Source of the DNA: Mesostigma viride
Taxonomy: Eukaryota > Streptophyta > Mesostigmatophyceae > Mesostigmatales > Mesostigmataceae
NCBI GenBank assembly: GCA_009746045.1
Contig: RPFO01000154.1
Location: 5,645,646 to 5,709,645 of the forward strand
DNA length: 64,000 nt
Direction: 5' to 3'
Of the stretch, positions 28,828 to 51,178 are shown piece after piece. The position numbers and the translations under genes were made by a program. The stretch's first letter is position 1. Each line of letters starts with the position of its first letter. The notes beneath the pieces were generated by a model. It was given only the letters and a program-made list of their open reading frames with translations. It ran no database searches and was not told where the DNA came from.

Positions 28828-29404
28828 TAATTAGACTCGTGCTCCCGTTGGGGAGTCACGGAGCATTAACCCCGATGGATGGATGGATGGGTGCAAACAG
28901 TCCTACCGGTCTAATCTATCTACATCGGCTACATACTACATCTATCTAACAGCATTCTAACTACAACATCTATCTAGGCAGCCGCACGCTGCCCTAGGGG
29001 AGCTATCTGGCGTGCCTCCCACGGGATTGCACACGCGGGCGCTTCCCCACTGGGGGGGGCTCGTTGTCCTCTATGACCTGGGCCAACTTGGCCTTGTCCA
29101 TCATCTTCTTCCAAACCACGGAGAGGCCTAGGCCCCCCATGTCCTCTACTAGCTGTTCTTTGAAGGTGCGGGCCTTGCGGCGTCTAACATCACTGGGCCC
29201 AGCCCACGTCAGGAGGTGCCGGCCAGGCTGGGCTGGTCGCAGTCCTGCGGGGGGGCCACGTGAGGTGTCTACCTGGTTGGTGCGAGCTAGGTGCCCTACT
29301 AGCTGCAGGCGTCGTTGCTTAATGGTGCTGGTGATATAGGGCATGCCCTGGTACAGGTCCTCATTGCGGACATGAGCAGCATATCCTACTCTGAAAATGG
29401 AACG
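28828..29404 (-). mobile_element. LINE ORF2 C-terminus with 3' end (second family)
   Basis: The minus strand encodes GYAAHVRNEDLYQGMPYI, LVGHLARTNQVDT, RRRKARTFKEQLVEDMGGLG and DKAKLAQVIEDNEPPP, with the stop at 29003. The 3' UTR holds ACCGGTAGGACTG, four CATC units, GCTCCGTGACTCCC-CAAC-GGGAG at about 28835-28865 and an AATTAATT tail. It is a compact reference for this family's terminus. Confidence 0.85.
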
Positions 29405-29844
29405 CAGCATTGAATTGAATTGAATTGAATTGAATTGTAACATAACTCCGTTGGGAGTATATGTAGCACATAGCCCTTGAGAGGGGCCGGGCGTATGGCC
29501 TATCATACATCCTAAGCTACTTCCTGCAAGGGTGGGGATGTAAAGGACCCTTGCTCTAGGTGCACCAGGGCACTGGCATCCCCATGATCTTCAAGCTATA
29601 TGCCCAGCGAAGGGGGAGCCTGTCATGGGGGGGAAGATCAGCATGCATAGCTATACAAAGAAGCTAGGGCATGGCGTCTCAGCAGAGATTTATTCCCTGC
29701 ATAGGCACAACAGAACTAAATAAAGCTAGGCATCATCTGGGGTGTGGCTCATAATACTGCACACATGTACATGATTAAGTAAAGCGCGTGGCTTAGCTGA
29801 GATAGTGCCTCTAGGAGGCGTACATGTACATGGCCACGGTCTAT

Positions 29845-31285
29845 CTATTCTACACTACTACTGCTATATTCCCCTAAGCTGGGGCGTCTGGAGTCGCTGG
29901 GGCCGCGGGGGGGGGGGGTCGCCTGCCAGGGCTTATGGCCGACGTAGATGGCCGCCCCCTTCCAGTACACCGGCTGTCCCGCCTTGGTCTGCCGGAGCTG
30001 GAGGTAGGTCGGCCATAGCTCCCGTCGCCGTTGTTGCTGCGCCAGGGTCAAGTCGTCATCAAGGGTGAAGAGAGTCTTCTCGAGCCGCTTGCGGCGTCTG
30101 AGAAAAGAAATCTTGTCCGCCGGGGTCTTAAAGGTGAGAAGGAGCGGGGGCGGCCCTGCCTTACCCCGCGCGCGGGGAAGGCGGTGGGCGGCCAGCTCGA
30201 TCTCACCGTTAAGGCCCATGCGACCAAGGATTTCTCTCTCAAACGCACGCAAAAGCTTCTCGGAATTCTCACCTTCCTCCATCTTGAAGTTCTTGACAAT
30301 GACGTTGAGGCTGCGCTTGGCGAGCTCGGCCTCCTCGCGGAGGTCAAGCGTCTGCTGTTGAAGCTGGGCTGCGACGGCGGAGGTGGTGGAGGTGGTATGT
30401 TGCTTAAGCATGTCCGCCCATGTGGTGATGGGAGGAGCATCGCCGGCCAGGCCAGCCGGGGCTGGCTTGGCGGCAATGTCCTTCACCGCCTGGGCGGTGA
30501 GGCCTGCGGTGTTCTGCAGAACCTCGATAGCGATGGCGTTGTCCTTAAGACGCTGGTCGATGTCACGGAGCTGGGCGGTGATGGCGTCGGAGGTGGGGGT
30601 GGTGGCGGTGGAGGAGGCGAGGAGGCTGGAAGTGGCGGTGGAGATGGTGGGGAGCTCAGCAGCCAGCGTGCCGCCCATTGCCGCCACATCTGCGGCTAGG
30701 GGCGTCACGTGCTGTGAGATGGTTGCTTGGAGGTGGAAGAGGAAGGTGGATTCGGTCAAGGGGGAGGGGGTCCAGAGGTCCGTGACAGAGCGGTCAAGGA
30801 TGGAAAAGAGGGCGCCGATCTGAAGACGGGGGCGAGACCAGCTGGCCAGGTTCTCAGATTGTTGTCGCATTGTGAACCGGCCGTCAGGTCCATTGCGGAA
30901 GCGGTAGCATTGTTGAAGGCGTTGGCACAGGTCGAGAAGGTAGGCGTATGACCCATAAAACACGAACTCCAGTAGCTTGAGGGGTGGCATGTCGAAATAG
31001 CTGGGTCTGTGATCGTTGAAGGTGTTGAAGGTGGAAAATATATCCGTCAACGTCAAAATCGCGCTCAGACCAGCTCGGTTCGGCTGGGCGGCTGCGTTTT
31101 GGCTCAGGCGAGGCTGAAGGCGAGGCAGGAAGCCCGGGGGGGTGCTGGACGACCACCAGTGCGCGACTACTGGCAGCACTGCCTTCCGGCCCTGATGGCG
31201 AAGCTGCAGCCGGAGCTGCAGACGTATTTTCATTGCCGAGCGCAGCCGCCAGGCTGCGTTGCGTCGAGGCGCGTTTATTCGCCAT
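29845..31285 (-). pseudogene. LINE ORF1 (L1-like nucleic-acid-binding protein), nearly intact
   Basis: From Met at 31285 (MANKRASTQRSLAAALGNEN) the frame breaks once near 31040, after DFDVDG. It then continues open to a TAG stop at 29845. In order: a Ser/Pro/Ala-rich N-terminus; a middle segment KLLEFVFYGSYAYLLDLCQR; a coiled-coil-like stretch IDQRLKDNAIAIEVLQNTAG to LREEAELAKRSLNVI; and the C-terminal core PPPLLLTFKTPADKISFLRR plus TLDDDLTLAQQQRRRELWP. Known L1 ORF1 proteins package LINE RNA. With one repaired frame it would be about 480 aa. It is the best ORF1 in the window. Confidence 0.88.
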
Positions 31286-31323
31286 ATAGTGCGTTATAGC
31301 TTTGGAAAATTATATCAGCATGT

Positions 31324-33869
31324 TGTCGCGTCCGTGATCTATCACGTCCGCAATTCAGATTTTAGCGTAATTCTGACGTCCGCAGCCTTGTGCGGGTTGC
31401 TATACCGCGGCCCGGTACTGACGCCGCGGATCTCAATTGTACTCACGCGCCAAGTCCGCTGAATTTGCTGACGGAACTTTTGGGCGGACCTGAATTTCAC
31501 TGACATTCGTCACAAGGGCAGTTTGCCGAATGCTGGTACGCAGCAAGCCGGCGAGGCACTGAGCAGATGTGCAATTTCAGGATTTCAACGTGGGATACCA
31601 GACACAAATGCAAGGAAGCCCCAGGCGGTGCCTGGCATAGCCGATAGATTTGCCCTTGTATATTTGTGTTCGCTTGACAGATAAAGCTTGAAGTTTAGCT
31701 TGTCGGAAATTAGACAATGTTATGATTGGCTGATGTCTAAAGTGGCGCTAGTGGCGCCAGCCGCCAGGCTTGAGCTTTGAGCAGTATAGAAGGATGAGCA
31801 ACGAACCATGGTGGTCGTTGTTCGTCCGTTTCTCTCCCTCACAACTAGTTTGTTGTCTTCATGGGGTTAAACTTCTCGAACAGCCCGGAGCAGCCCCCGT
31901 GAGTGGTTGCATGTCGTTGCCATGACGATGGTTGATAAGATTGACAATGGTTTGATCCGGTTGGGATGTTGTTGGCATTGTGGACGAGAAACGTTCTGCT
32001 GACCCGGGAACAGTCCCGGGAAAGGGCCGGTTCGTCGTTGGCCAGTGTGCCAGTAACTGGGACATGAGCGCAGAGTCACACAGTTGATATAGATTATGAC
32101 GTAAGTAAACACTGTTGCGCCACAGTGGCGTCATGGTCGGTCTGTGGTGATTTCGATGGGTCTCAAGGATATGTAGTTACTCTTACAGTTGCGGCAGCAC
32201 AACTCGGCATTCATTGTAATTTGTCAAATGTTATGGAATGAATGGTTTGGGCATTGCTTTCATCATAAAGCATTATTGCAATCTTCATAATATAAATATC
32301 GGCTGGCTGCGCTGCCTGTCATGAAGGTGGTGGTGCCGTCAAGGACCACACCTATCATTTCCACTTTATTTAAACGAGCGAACAACCCTTGGCGGGTTCA
32401 GTTCGGACAGCCTGAGCCGGAGATATACCCAAGCTGCTTGCAGAATCAAGCACTTGGAAGAGGATTAAGCTTATCCTTTAAAAAGCTATGAAGAGGATTA
32501 GGCTTATCCTTGAAAAAGCCATGAAGAGGATTATGCTTATCCTTGAAAAAGCACTGAAGAGGTTATTGCTTAGCCTATTTGAAAAGCATGTGTGGTCCTG
32601 TCGTGGGAATTATTTTTTTTCCCTATGTGATCCTCTTTTTGACTTTTTGGCTCTTCATTTTTCGAGCTAAAAAGTGGGGGGGAATATAGTGGATCACACA
32701 CAAGAGTACTCTATTGCTATGGATATGCCTTCCAAGTGATAGGCTAGGATATAATGGCACGCAAACGCGACAGCTGTCACGTCCGTGATCATTTACGTCC
32801 GTGCACTCAAGAAGTTACGCGGTTGCCGTAATCGGAATCGTTACCGACGTTTGGTTGGTTCCGATTCAGTAGGCCGCAGGCTTTGTTCCTTGGGCCGGTG
32901 TGGAGCGCCGCGCCGGAAAGGCCTGAATTTCTAGAGTGACAGTCTTAGGTGACCTGACTTAGGTTCAGGCGCAAGACTTTGGGGCGCAAAGCCTTGGTGG
33001 CTTGCGCAATATTCCGGTGCGTGACATTTGGCAGTTATGAATCTTTTGTATTGTCCAGACGGAATGATGTTCAGTCCATCTGACAAAGCTAGATACGCAG
33101 ATCGTAGTGTGCGGTGTGCTGGCTCGCACGTGGTTGTCGAACAGACTTGCTCTGCATTTTGCTGGCAGTCTAACTGCACGTCAGGCGGCTTGCTGGCAAA
33201 TGCGACAGCGCATGGATGCCGGGATTTTTGGAGGTATTTAGGAGCAGCGCAGCGGCCATGGTGGTCGTTGTTCGCTCGTTTCTCTCCCTCACAACTGGTT
33301 TGTTGTCTTCATGGGGTGAAATAGTTCGAGCAGCCCGGAGCAGCCCCCGTGAGTGGTTGCATGCAGTCAGTTGCCATGAGGATGGACTGACGGATATGAC
33401 AATGTATTGGTTTTGTTAAGAATGTGTGTAAGACTGAGAACGAGACAAGGGACAGGGCCTTCGGGCACCCTGGTCGTCGTTGGCAAGAATGCCAGTAGGA
33501 ACTAGGTCGGGAACACACGCGCACTGCCGCCACAAGGGGCCTGCAGTGGCGTCAACCAAGGGACCTCACAGCTGCTCTTATAACTACAACATTACAACTC
33601 GACACTCTTCGTAATTCGTCATGTATCTCATTGGAATTGAAATGTCTTTTGGTTGCTTTAATGATAAAGCATGGTCTCAAGAATCGGCTGGTTGGGCCGG
33701 ATTGCCTGTCATGAAGGTGGCGGTGCCATAAAGGACCGCACCTTTCATTCTCATTTTAAACGGACGAACAACCAGGTGGCATATCTCACACATGATTCCT
33801 GCTGATAGTGGATGCATTCCAAGTAGCGGTAATGACCAGTCCAGGATGATATGGCACGCAAACGCAACA
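31324..33869. mobile_element. LTR-like tandem pair inserted in a LINE 5' UTR
   Basis: Copy 1 (31324-32772) and copy 2 (32775-33869) both start TGTC(G/A)CGTCCGTGATC and end GGCACGCAAACGC(G/A)ACA. They share blocks such as CACAACT(A/G)GTTTGTTGTCTTC and GAGCAGCCCCCGTGAGTGG at equal offsets, and only GC lies between them. The outer flanks repeat ATGT (31320-31323 and 33870-33873), and the LINE 5' UTR resumes on both sides. Copy 1 has about 280 extra bp. No gag/pol is present; it could be two LTRs without an interior, or a TIR element (TGTCGCGT/ACGCGACA). Confidence 0.75.
32455..32580. repeat. 33-bp tandem repeat within LTR-like copy 1
   Basis: About four units of GAAGAGGATTA(A/G)GCTTATCC followed by TTGAAAAAGC. 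Confidence 0.85.
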
Positions 33870-34004
33870 ATGTGCGTCTAAGAAAGACGAAGCGATTGTG
33901 ATATTCACAGCTGAATTCGGGGCTCAAACGTGAAAGTTATGAGCTCCGACAGCCATGGCTACCTCGTGGCTCGTGGCTCGTGGACGGCAATTCCGACAAC
34001 TATA

Positions 34005-34240
34005 CTACGGAACGCAGCATGCTCGTCATAATATTCCGTGATATCAAATATTTCAACGTGTGCGTCTTAGAAAGACGAAGCGATTGTGATATGCACAGCC
34101 GAATTTGGTGCCCAAACGTGAAAGTTATGAGCTCCGCCGTCAGCCATGGCTATCTCGTGGCTCGGCGGTAAAATCCTTATGGAGTTATGTTCTTAATTAA
34201 TTAATTAATTAACTAATAAATTGATTACGTGAAGAGCGAC
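34005..34240 (-). mobile_element. LINE 5' UTR fragment next to a second 3'-end remnant
   Basis: 34165-34005 on the minus strand is the family A 5' UTR up to the ORF1 start (ATGACGAGCA). On the plus strand, GGAGTTATGTTCTTAATTAA at about 34175-34210 resembles the distal half of a LINE terminal hairpin with its tail. Confidence 0.7.
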
Positions 34241-35430
34241 TAGATGACCTAGACGATGGGGTCGGAAACAGCTTGCTTGCAGGGCGTGTGTTTCGAGCCT
34301 AACTGGCCGAGGGGCGAGTGTCTAGTGGTGAGCACCATTGCTGCGATCGCTCTCCCACCATGCATTTATGAGGAAATACCCGCAAATGGAAAACCACTAC
34401 TGGTAACACAGTGTATAGTGTAGCCAACAGAAAAACATAATTGAAAGACATAGTTGTCTCACTTAAAGTTACACCTGTCGATCGGCAAAAGCCTGCCCAC
34501 ATGTGCAGCAAGTTGATCGAGGGGATCGTCAATATGACCCATCATCGCCGCTAGCAGTGACGGCTAGGCAGCTGGGCAAACACGGCATGTCTCAAGACAA
34601 ACACCTACAGATGCCAAAATGCATGCATGTCGCCATTTTCAATCCATATCAATTGTTCTATTTATGATACTACAATCTATACATTCCTTATTTTATCTAC
34701 AGAAAAAGCTGAGGCCGGGTCACTTATCAGGTGCCGGGGATACCAAGTCACGCTCCACATCTCACCAAGGGAGACAACTTTCTTGTAGAACTTCCTATTC
34801 AGAAAATGCTACTAGCAAGACGTCCCGTGGACATCAAAAGCAGGTGCTGAATGCTGTCTCGCTGCTAGAGCAGGAAAGCTCACTCGCTCACTGCCGTGGT
34901 GAGGAGTAGCCAAGGCCCAGGGATGGATCACCACAGCCCTGAAAGAGCTGTCATATTGCACGGACATAACGTGTTGAATTGCGACAAGAAGCCTAGAGCC
35001 TAGAGCAAACCATGAGGGGGGCAGCCCTCGCCACGGGATGTCGCAGCAACTTTCTGAGGAGACGTATGACCAGGTGACAGGTGCCCCTTACGTCCAAAGC
35101 AGGTTAATTACACGCCAATCCTCATTATGAGGCATCCACTCTTTTTCATGCTGCAAGCAAGATTGTGCCGTGGATTAAGTACGCCATAGTCCACAGCTGC
35201 CACCCGCAACATTGGTGGGTAGGTACCAGCGCATCAAACAAGGTATAAGCTCATCAACCAATAATCCATCAGCTCGAGAGATACTGGTTACAGATTCTCC
35301 AGATTTCTGGCCTGCGCTGGTTGTCTCCTTGATGGTAGTATCAACGTTGTGTCATCGATATCAATCTTATGTCATCGATATCAAGGCCAAGCCTGCACTG
35401 GCTGTCTTGCTGGTAGATGGCAAGTGAAGG
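34241..35430. other. Unassigned DNA, no gene seen
   Basis: It contains short ATCGATATCAA repeats at about 35345-35390 and the dispersed TTTCTGGCCTGCGCTGGTTG block. No coherent coding block. Confidence 0.5.
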
Positions 35431-35438
35431 GAGAGAGA

Positions 35439-37319
35439 TCAGTCCCACGCCAGCCCCGGCAACGCGTCCACCCCGTCCGACTGACCGCTCACGTCACCGG
35501 CCTCCTCCTCACCACCAATCTCCTGCTGTTCCCCGTCACTCTCCAACCCATCCTCGCTCCCTGCCCCCCCGCCCTCCTCACTCGCCCCCACCTCATCGCC
35601 CTCAAAAGACGTGTCCGCAGCTGAGGCGTCGGAATCGCTGGCATCTGTCCCCGCCCCATCCGAGGAAACATCATCCTCGTGACCCTCGACCGATGAAGTG
35701 CTATACTCGTCCGTGCCATCACCATAGTTGCTTCCTTCCTCGCCACCCCGCACACCCTCGAGTTCCAGCGCGGTCGACGGTAGCGATGCACCCACATCCT
35801 CGCTGTCACTGCCAGCATCCGAGTCCCCGCCGCCATCCGAGCTGGTGTCCCCGCCGGCATCTCCGCTGCTATTCGAGTCCCCGCCAGCATCTGAGCTGGC
35901 GTCATCGCCACCATCTCCGCCGGAATCCGAGTCCACGCCAGCATCCGAACTCACGCCCTCCCCCCTGGCGGCACCGGAGTCACCGTCCCCGACGCCATCG
36001 TCGCTTCCACTGGTCCCCGATAGATCGAACCCTCCACCCCCGACGCTGGCGGCCCCCTCATCGCTCCCCTTGGATGCCTCGTCGCTGCTGGCGTCCTCAC
36101 CACTGCCGGCATCGCCATCCTGCGACGACGCGGACGCGGAGGACGACACCGACAACCCCCCCGGGCTGCGCTTGTAGTACATCTCCTCCCACAACTCCGG
36201 CGGAAGCTTCTCAAGCACTTCTTTTTCAACGAGAGCTGACACGGTCTGCGCCGCGCGCGCCACGGGCCGCTTCCTGTCATAATACACCTGGCCCCATAGC
36301 TCAGGGGGAAGGCGCTCCGCGGCCGCCTTGACCCTGGCGCCTGTCTCGGCGAGCCGGTCAGCCCCACTCGGCCCCTCCCCGTCCGCGGACGACGCGGCGT
36401 CGCCGTTGTCAAGGTCATCGACGCTGATGTCATCCCAGACGGCCGCAGGGAGCCGCGAGATCACGTCCATCGCCGCCTCCTTGGCGTGTGAGCGGGCCGA
36501 GTGGGCTGACTCAGCCCGCTGCTTCTCGGACAGCCCCTGGGACGCGGACGCCAGGGCCTCGCCCCACAGCTCCGAGGGGACGGCCTCGAGCGCGTCGCGG
36601 ATTAGCTTGCCGGCATGGGCCAGCCGCTTCTCGGGGGCTGGCAGCGGGTCACTGAACAAGTTGTCCGCGTCTGACGACGCGGGGCTGTCATCGGAGGGCG
36701 CGGACGAGGAACTTGCCAGGGACAGCGACTGCAGGCCCGAGCAGAGGTTGTCGGAGGACGCAATCGGCGTCCCGCTGTCGGCGATGTGCTTGCACAGGAC
36801 GGTTAGCCGGCGGGTCGAGTCGTGCAGCTTGCGGGCCAACTGGCCCGCCTGCTCAACGAGCCAGTCCTTGGCGTCTTGGTCCTCGGTCGTAGGAAATCTG
36901 GCGTCCGGGCCCAGCAGAGCGTGCCCTAGACGGCGGGTCAAGTCCGCGGTGTCGACGCAGTCCGCATCGCCGGCTCCGCCCTCGCTGCTCTCGTTGTCGT
37001 TGTCCGACCCGCCCTTGCCCCGGGCCTTGCGCTCCTTACGCTGCGCGGCCTTGCAGGCCTCGATCGAGCTCTCGCAGGTGGACATCTGCTCCCGGTGCTG
37101 CTTCACCTGCTGCTCCCACCATTTCTCTTGGTCGGTCATGCGCTCCGTGAACCGGGCCTCGCACTCTGTCGACAGGATCCACTTCCCGTTGCTGTCCAGA
37201 AAGGATTCGGTCGAGCCCTCGCCCGTGCGCACCAGCTCAAAGCCGACATAGGCGAAGACCAGAACCAGGGAGATGCCGAGAGCGGTCTTCAAATTCCTTT
37301 CTGGCTTGGGGCTATGCAT
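35439..37319 (-). CDS. Acidic Ser/Asp/Gly-rich single-pass membrane protein with LPxELW motifs (unknown function)
   Basis: Uninterrupted 626-codon frame; I place the start at the first ATG (37319, MHSPKPERN), since the upstream in-frame codon at 37337 is GTG. Residues about 12-30 (TALGISLVLVFAYVGFELV) form one membrane anchor or signal anchor. A charged helical stretch with paired Cys follows (EKWWEQQVKQHREQMSTCES, then KAAQRKERKARGKGG). Between roughly residues 240 and 390 four related motifs occur: VPSELWGE, LPAAVWDD, LPPELWGQVYYDRK and LPPELWEEMYYKRS. The last ~230 residues are almost entirely Ser/Asp/Gly/Ala/Glu. GC-rich codon use matches the housekeeping genes. The gene has no intron. 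It is divergent from agmatine deiminase, with about 1.57 kb between the starts. I do not recognise a family. Topology suggests a lumenal or extracellular acidic domain, by inference only. Confidence 0.8.
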   Translation of the reverse strand: MHSPKPERNLKTALGISLVLVFAYVGFELVRTGEGSTESFLDSNGKWILSTECEARFTERMTDQEKWWEQQVKQHREQMSTCESSIEACKAAQRKERKARGKGGSDNDNESSEGGAGDADCVDTADLTRRLGHALLGPDARFPTTEDQDAKDWLVEQAGQLARKLHDSTRRLTVLCKHIADSGTPIASSDNLCSGLQSLSLASSSSAPSDDSPASSDADNLFSDPLPAPEKRLAHAGKLIRDALEAVPSELWGEALASASQGLSEKQRAESAHSARSHAKEAAMDVISRLPAAVWDDISVDDLDNGDAASSADGEGPSGADRLAETGARVKAAAERLPPELWGQVYYDRKRPVARAAQTVSALVEKEVLEKLPPELWEEMYYKRSPGGLSVSSSASASSQDGDAGSGEDASSDEASKGSDEGAASVGGGGFDLSGTSGSDDGVGDGDSGAARGEGVSSDAGVDSDSGGDGGDDASSDAGGDSNSSGDAGGDTSSDGGGDSDAGSDSEDVGASLPSTALELEGVRGGEEGSNYGDGTDEYSTSSVEGHEDDVSSDGAGTDASDSDASAADTSFEGDEVGASEEGGGAGSEDGLESDGEQQEIGGEEEAGDVSGQSDGVDALPGLAWD

Positions 37320-37337
37320 GTCAGTACTTTCTGGCAC

Positions 37338-38893
37338 AGACTTCTTTGAGTTATAAATTGTCGATATGGCTCACTGGAGCGCTGAAATAGCTGAAAAAGA
37401 TTCTTTTGTCTAACGTGTCTTAGTGAATTCTATGGTTCGCTATACTCGGCACCATGCCATTCAATGACGCAGCAAACTTCGATTACATGCGACGTAATGC
37501 GCCCTGTGCATGTTTTGCTCTCACGTTGGAGACCATCGGCTGGTTGAACTCTGAAAGTCCGCGCAGAAAAACGACGGGGTGAGACTTGGACAGTACACTG
37601 GAAATGAGCTGCTAACGTGAACCTTCTGAAAGAGCGAGCATTGGCGCAATGCGGATCGGTGTGGCCTTTTTAACATCGGCTACGGAGGTTTATATTATTA
37701 GCCCGCCCGAACAAACAGAGCGATCTTGCCAGGAGGTTTATATTAGCCCGAACAAACAGTGCGATCTTGCCAGGGCAACGGGGTGCCGCGAAACCACGTC
37801 TTCTCGCGGTGGCTTTTGGCTTTTTCTTCGAGTTGTCGACTACCGGTATTTTCCATGATTTTTTCGACTATTTTCTCCGAGTACCTACATCCTCCCTAGC
37901 CGTCTCTTACTTCGTACAACTGCTTTGTATTTACTGCTTCCACTGCTGCCGTCCAAGACTTTCAGGGAGCCAGATCTGAGTTGCCGTGCAAGTGACCTCA
38001 TTGACCCAGCTGTCCAGTTGCGATTCTAAACCTTTCCGCGACTCTGATATGTATGTATCCTTTCGCGGTGCCTAACTTTGTGGTATCATACTGTTCAGGG
38101 CCCTCCGCCGTTTCCAAATCTCTGCTGCCCAGTGCCCACGTGCGGCTGCCCAGCGGCGTGGGAATTTCCGTCGTCGTCAATTTTTGGACGGGAAGGAGGT
38201 TTTTGGTCTTACCAAAATGAGCCCATAAGCCTTACCCACTTCCCCGAAAACGCATTTGACGCACATTGGGTAACCAGATGGTCGATAAGTGGTACCCCTT
38301 CACCTAACGATATTCGGCCTATTGGTAAATACAAATACCCATTTACCCGGGTGACGCATTTGACGCCAAAAGCCCAGCGTCGGATCGCTGGACTCCCTGG
38401 AACCGCAATGCGGTTCCGCCTGGCATTCACGACGCTGCGCCGTTGCTGTTTCAGGCGGTGTTTTCTGAAGGGATGCGTACACTTGGCGTTCAGTTTAGTT
38501 CAGTTCAGTTGTTTCCCACGCCGCACATTGGCCGCAGGCGTACAAGGAAGAATTCACCTTGCATTTTTTGAGCGCGACAAGTGGCATGAGTCAGCCCTAC
38601 GGAACTATGCAATCCAACCAGTCACTCCCTACTTAACCCCAAGTCCGTCTGCTGTCCGCACTCTGACAGATTTTGGAGCGCGCGGGAGAGCGATGGTTGC
38701 CACGAGGCCGCCGCAATAGCAGTGATAACTTCGTGCACCTAGCCTAGTTCCTAAAAACAAAGACAGTGTTTAGTCATTTTGCCTGGCAGCCTCGTCCATT
38801 CGGTCAGCAGCGAAATTATTTGAGGCGCGGCTGGCGCTCTCCGTTAAACTTCCTGTCCCGGCATTGACCCGGAACAGCGTCAGTAGCGCAACC
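37338..38893. other. Intergenic region between divergent genes, with a 46-bp direct repeat
   Basis: GGAGGTTTATATTA..AGCCCG..CGAACAAACAG..GCGATCTTGCCAGG is duplicated at about 37685 and 37731. The rest probably holds both promoters. I see no further gene; the 213-aa frame at 38078-38719 has no recognisable feature. Confidence 0.55.
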
Positions 38894-50096
<11,203 letters not shown>

Positions 50097-50768
50097 GGGC
50101 GGATATTAGCGTCCTCCCACATAAAGAAGGCGTGGAATTCCATACGCTTGCTGGCTAAGGCGGCCGTGCGGGATGGACCTGTTCTGGCTGGTTGCTGATG
50201 TGTTGGGTAATATTTGAAGCGGAAGCACGTCAGTGTGGGAGTACTGGATATGTAGCACGGATTCAGGCGCCTGTGCTCTAGCCTAGTAATACCTAGAGCT
50301 GGCTAGCTGATACGCTTGACACACTGCACAGGTTGTCTTATTGATGTAGGACCACATGTTTCGTTGGCATGGTAAATGGTTTATCAAAGAGACAACCAGC
50401 CTAGGTTTATGCCTGAAGTACCACATAGCCCTGACCGACATAGTCCCTGCTTGGAAATTGTGAGCCCATGTGCCGACGGTTTATTGACGTGGCGCCCAGG
50501 CCGCCCATGTGCCCAAATGAGGTGAAGTGCCCAGGAGCTACTTGGACCAGTTTTTCAATAAGATATGGGCAGTATGCTGCTGGATTTTACTTGAATAACT
50601 AGGAATGACAGCGATGGACATGCATGAGTTTAGTTTGTGTCCTACAGTATACAGCCTATGGCCAGCCAACTATTTCTTTCCATATCCCGCATTTTTGCTT
50701 TTTCCGGCCTCATGGCCTCATGTTGGGAATTTTATTTAATCGTAACATTAAAATATAAGATATATTTA
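50097..50768. other. AIH 3' flank, no gene seen
   Basis: It probably includes the AIH 3' UTR. CACATAAAGAAGG lies about 25 bp after the stop, but no strict AATAAA is close by. No other feature seen. Confidence 0.5.
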
Positions 50769-50769
50769 T

Positions 50770-50996
50770 TATAGTATAGATAGTATAGTATAGTATAGTA
50801 TAGTATAGTATAGTATAGTATAGTATAGTATAGTATAGTATAGTATAGTATAGTATAGTATAGTATAGTATAGTATAGTATAGTATAGTATAGTATAGTA
50901 TAGTATAGTATAATATAGTATAGTATAGTATAGTATAGTATAGTATAGTATAGTATAGTATAGTATAGTATAGTATAGTATAGTATAGTATAGTAT
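50770..50996. repeat. (TATAG)n microsatellite
   Basis: About 45 pentamer units with one TATAATATAG interruption near 50910. Confidence 0.98.
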
Positions 50997-51010
50997 ATTC
51001 ACGTGTCTCT

Positions 51011-51178
51011 TAATTTATTATATTATATTATATTATATTATATTATATTATATTATATTATATTATATTATATTATATTATATTATATTATATTATATTA
51101 TATTATATTATATTATATTATATTATATTATATTATATTATATTATATTATATTATATTATATTATATTATATTATAA
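51011..51178 (-). repeat. (TATTA)n microsatellite forming a LINE tail
   Basis: About 33 units directly adjoining the LINE terminal hairpin and ATGTTA sequence on its 3' side. Confidence 0.9.

Larger units (their letters stand above)
29405..33985 (-). mobile_element. LINE family A copy: 5' UTR, ORF1, 3' UTR and (AATTC)n tail
   Basis: The 5' end lies at about 33985 (GTGGCTCGTGG on +) and the 5' UTR is split by the 2546-bp LTR-like insertion at 31324-33869. ORF1 runs 31285-29845, then the 3' UTR, then TATACTCC-CAAC-GGAGTTATG and the tail at 29408-29437. ORF2 is absent, so ORF1 is joined straight to the 3' UTR (internal deletion). Confidence 0.85.

Noticed and set aside
35417-36331. 304-codon plus-strand frame rich in Pro, Arg and His
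   Set aside because: Antisense shadow of the acidic tail of the minus-strand gene (Ser/Asp/Gly codons read in reverse).
37337-37337. Start of the acidic membrane protein six codons upstream
   Set aside because: That codon is GTG; the first ATG is at 37319 and leaves a normal short N-terminus before the membrane segment.
38078-38719. 213-codon frame upstream of agmatine deiminase
   Set aside because: No conserved block or domain; it lies in the divergent promoter and is matched by open frames on the other strand.
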